DNA of 64,000 nt from Propionibacteriaceae bacterium ZF39 (GTDB taxonomy: Bacteria; Actinomycetota; Actinomycetes; Propionibacteriales; Propionibacteriaceae), in assembly GCA_039565995.1 (NCBI GenBank), contig CP154795.1, positions 1,426,001 through 1,490,000 of the forward strand, read 5' to 3'. The first letter of the stretch is position 1, and each line of letters begins with the position of its first letter. A program made the position numbers and the translations under genes. The notes beneath the pieces are model-generated. The model was given only the letters and a program-made list of their open reading frames with translations, had not been told where the DNA came from and searched no databases. This document shows, in pieces, positions 63,260 through 64,000 of this stretch.

Positions 63260-64000
63260 ACAGTCCGGTCGCCGCGGTGCACCGGCTGGACCGGGCGGGG
63301 CCTGTGGTGGGCGTCGACCTCGGCGGCACCAAGATCGCCGCCGCTGTCGTGAACGAGGACGGCGTTCCCGGTCCCGTGGTCACCGTTCCGACGCGGGCGG
63401 CCGAGGGGCCGGACGCCGTGCTGGATGCCGTGGCCGAGGCCGTTGGCCAAGCCACGGCGCAGGTCCGGGTGCACGGGACCGGCACCGGACTCGCCGGGAT
63501 CGGGGTGGGCACAGCCGGGGCCATCGACTCCGGCACCGGGGTCGTGGTGTCATCCACCGATACCTTCCCCGGATGGGTCGGCACCAACATCGCGGACGGC
63601 CTGCGGGATCGGCTCGGGCCGATCGGAGCCAGTGTCCTCAACGATGTCGACGCCCATGTGCTCGGTGAGAGTTGGCGGGGTGCGGCCATCGGCGTCGGGT
63701 CGCTGCTGATGGTGGCCGCGGGCACCGGCATCGGCGGCGCCCTGATGGTCGATGGACGCCTGGTCGTCGGTCGCCACCACCTCGCCGGGGAGATCGGGCA
63801 CATGCCGGCCGTCGGGGCCGACGGTCTGCGCTGCCCCTGTGGGCGGCTCGGGCACCTCGAGGCCCTGGCTGCCGGGCCCGCGATCCTGCGCCGCTATCAC
63901 GCGCTCGGCGGAGATCCTGAGGTCGGCGACACGCGCGCCGTCGTGGCGCGGGCGGCGGCAGGCGATGGGACCGCCACCCGCAGCGTGACCGAAGCGGCGG
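63256..64000 (+). CDS. ROK-family sugar kinase (3' end outside the window)
   Basis: Partial protein of 248 residues, open to the window edge. The N-terminal phosphate motif VGVDLGGTKIAAAVV, then GTAGAIDSGTGVV, LNDVDAHVLGE with the catalytic Asp, and AAGTGIGGALMVDG are ROK features. The zinc motif reads GHMPAVGADGLRCPCGRLGHLEALA: the usual third Cys (GCxE) is His here. ATG 63256 overlaps the lyase stop (ATGA). In this operon it is probably an N-acetylmannosamine kinase (NanK-like); a ManNAc-6-phosphate epimerase gene would be expected downstream. Confidence 0.9.
   Translation, partial: MNSPVAAVHRLDRAGPVVGVDLGGTKIAAAVVNEDGVPGPVVTVPTRAAEGPDAVLDAVAEAVGQATAQVRVHGTGTGLAGIGVGTAGAIDSGTGVVVSSTDTFPGWVGTNIADGLRDRLGPIGASVLNDVDAHVLGESWRGAAIGVGSLLMVAAGTGIGGALMVDGRLVVGRHHLAGEIGHMPAVGADGLRCPCGRLGHLEALAAGPAILRRYHALGGDPEVGDTRAVVARAAAGDGTATRSVTEAA

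Overview
The window is a piece of a high-GC actinobacterial chromosome. The evidence is the paired clpP1-clpP2-clpX run, an F420-dependent glucose-6-phosphate dehydrogenase, the folC-DUF4233-ndk and rplU-rpmA-obg-proB blocks, a very large NAD-dependent glutamate dehydrogenase, and many leaderless genes with a TANNNT -10 box 6-8 nt before the start codon. The archaeal-like valyl-tRNA synthetase and the general style fit Propionibacteriales/Propionibacteriaceae, but that placement is inference.

Layout. 1-1114: 3' end of trigger factor, then a 550-bp gene-free stretch with a short inverted/direct repeat family and an RNA-like element (968-1113) that reads as a circularly permuted tRNA-Asn. 1115-10900: fgd, a DMT exporter with a divergent LysR gene, clpP1-clpP2-clpX, a MarR/flavin reductase pair with twin operators, a membrane protein, a zinc alcohol dehydrogenase, and a hemerythrin/DUF2249 pair (the latter frameshifted). 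11000-21200: valS, a DsbA-like/MauE-like thiol pair, folC-DUF4233-ndk, a B12-binding radical SAM protein, and malic enzyme. 21200-31100: the radical-SAM-linked DUF2344 protein, RNase E/G, a phasin/HbhA-like coiled-coil protein with an XRE regulator and 13-bp iterons, rplU-rpmA, obg and proB. 31080-47400: NAD-GDH, a complete peptide ABC operon, a hydrolase, proA, nadD-rsfS-phosphatase, and an L,D-transpeptidase lipoprotein. 47497-51940: tRNA-Ala(GGC) followed by a 4.4-kb integrase-less island. The island carries a two-TM protein, an AAA+ ATPase and an overlapping subtilase, bounded by a 15-bp copy of the tRNA 3' end. 51987-53967: two AraC-family regulators. 54042-64000: a divergent aminosugar/sialic-acid-type locus (FadR-type regulator, nagB, nagA against a SatABCD-like transporter, a DapA/NanA-family lyase and a ROK kinase that runs off the window).

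How the genes work together. ClpP1, ClpP2 and ClpX form the housekeeping protease. FolC and Ndk serve folate and nucleotide pools, and ProB with ProA (12 kb apart) make proline. The last 10 kb reads as one regulon: import a sialic-acid-like or aminosugar substrate, cleave it (NanA family), phosphorylate it (ROK), deacetylate it (NagA), then deaminate/isomerise it (NagB). A perfect palindrome sits just downstream of the transporter's TATAAT box.

The two most unusual items are the permuted tRNA-Asn-like RNA and the tRNA-Ala island with the AAA+/subtilase pair, which looks like a defence or conflict module. Two single-base frameshifts in short G/C runs look more like sequence errors than decay.
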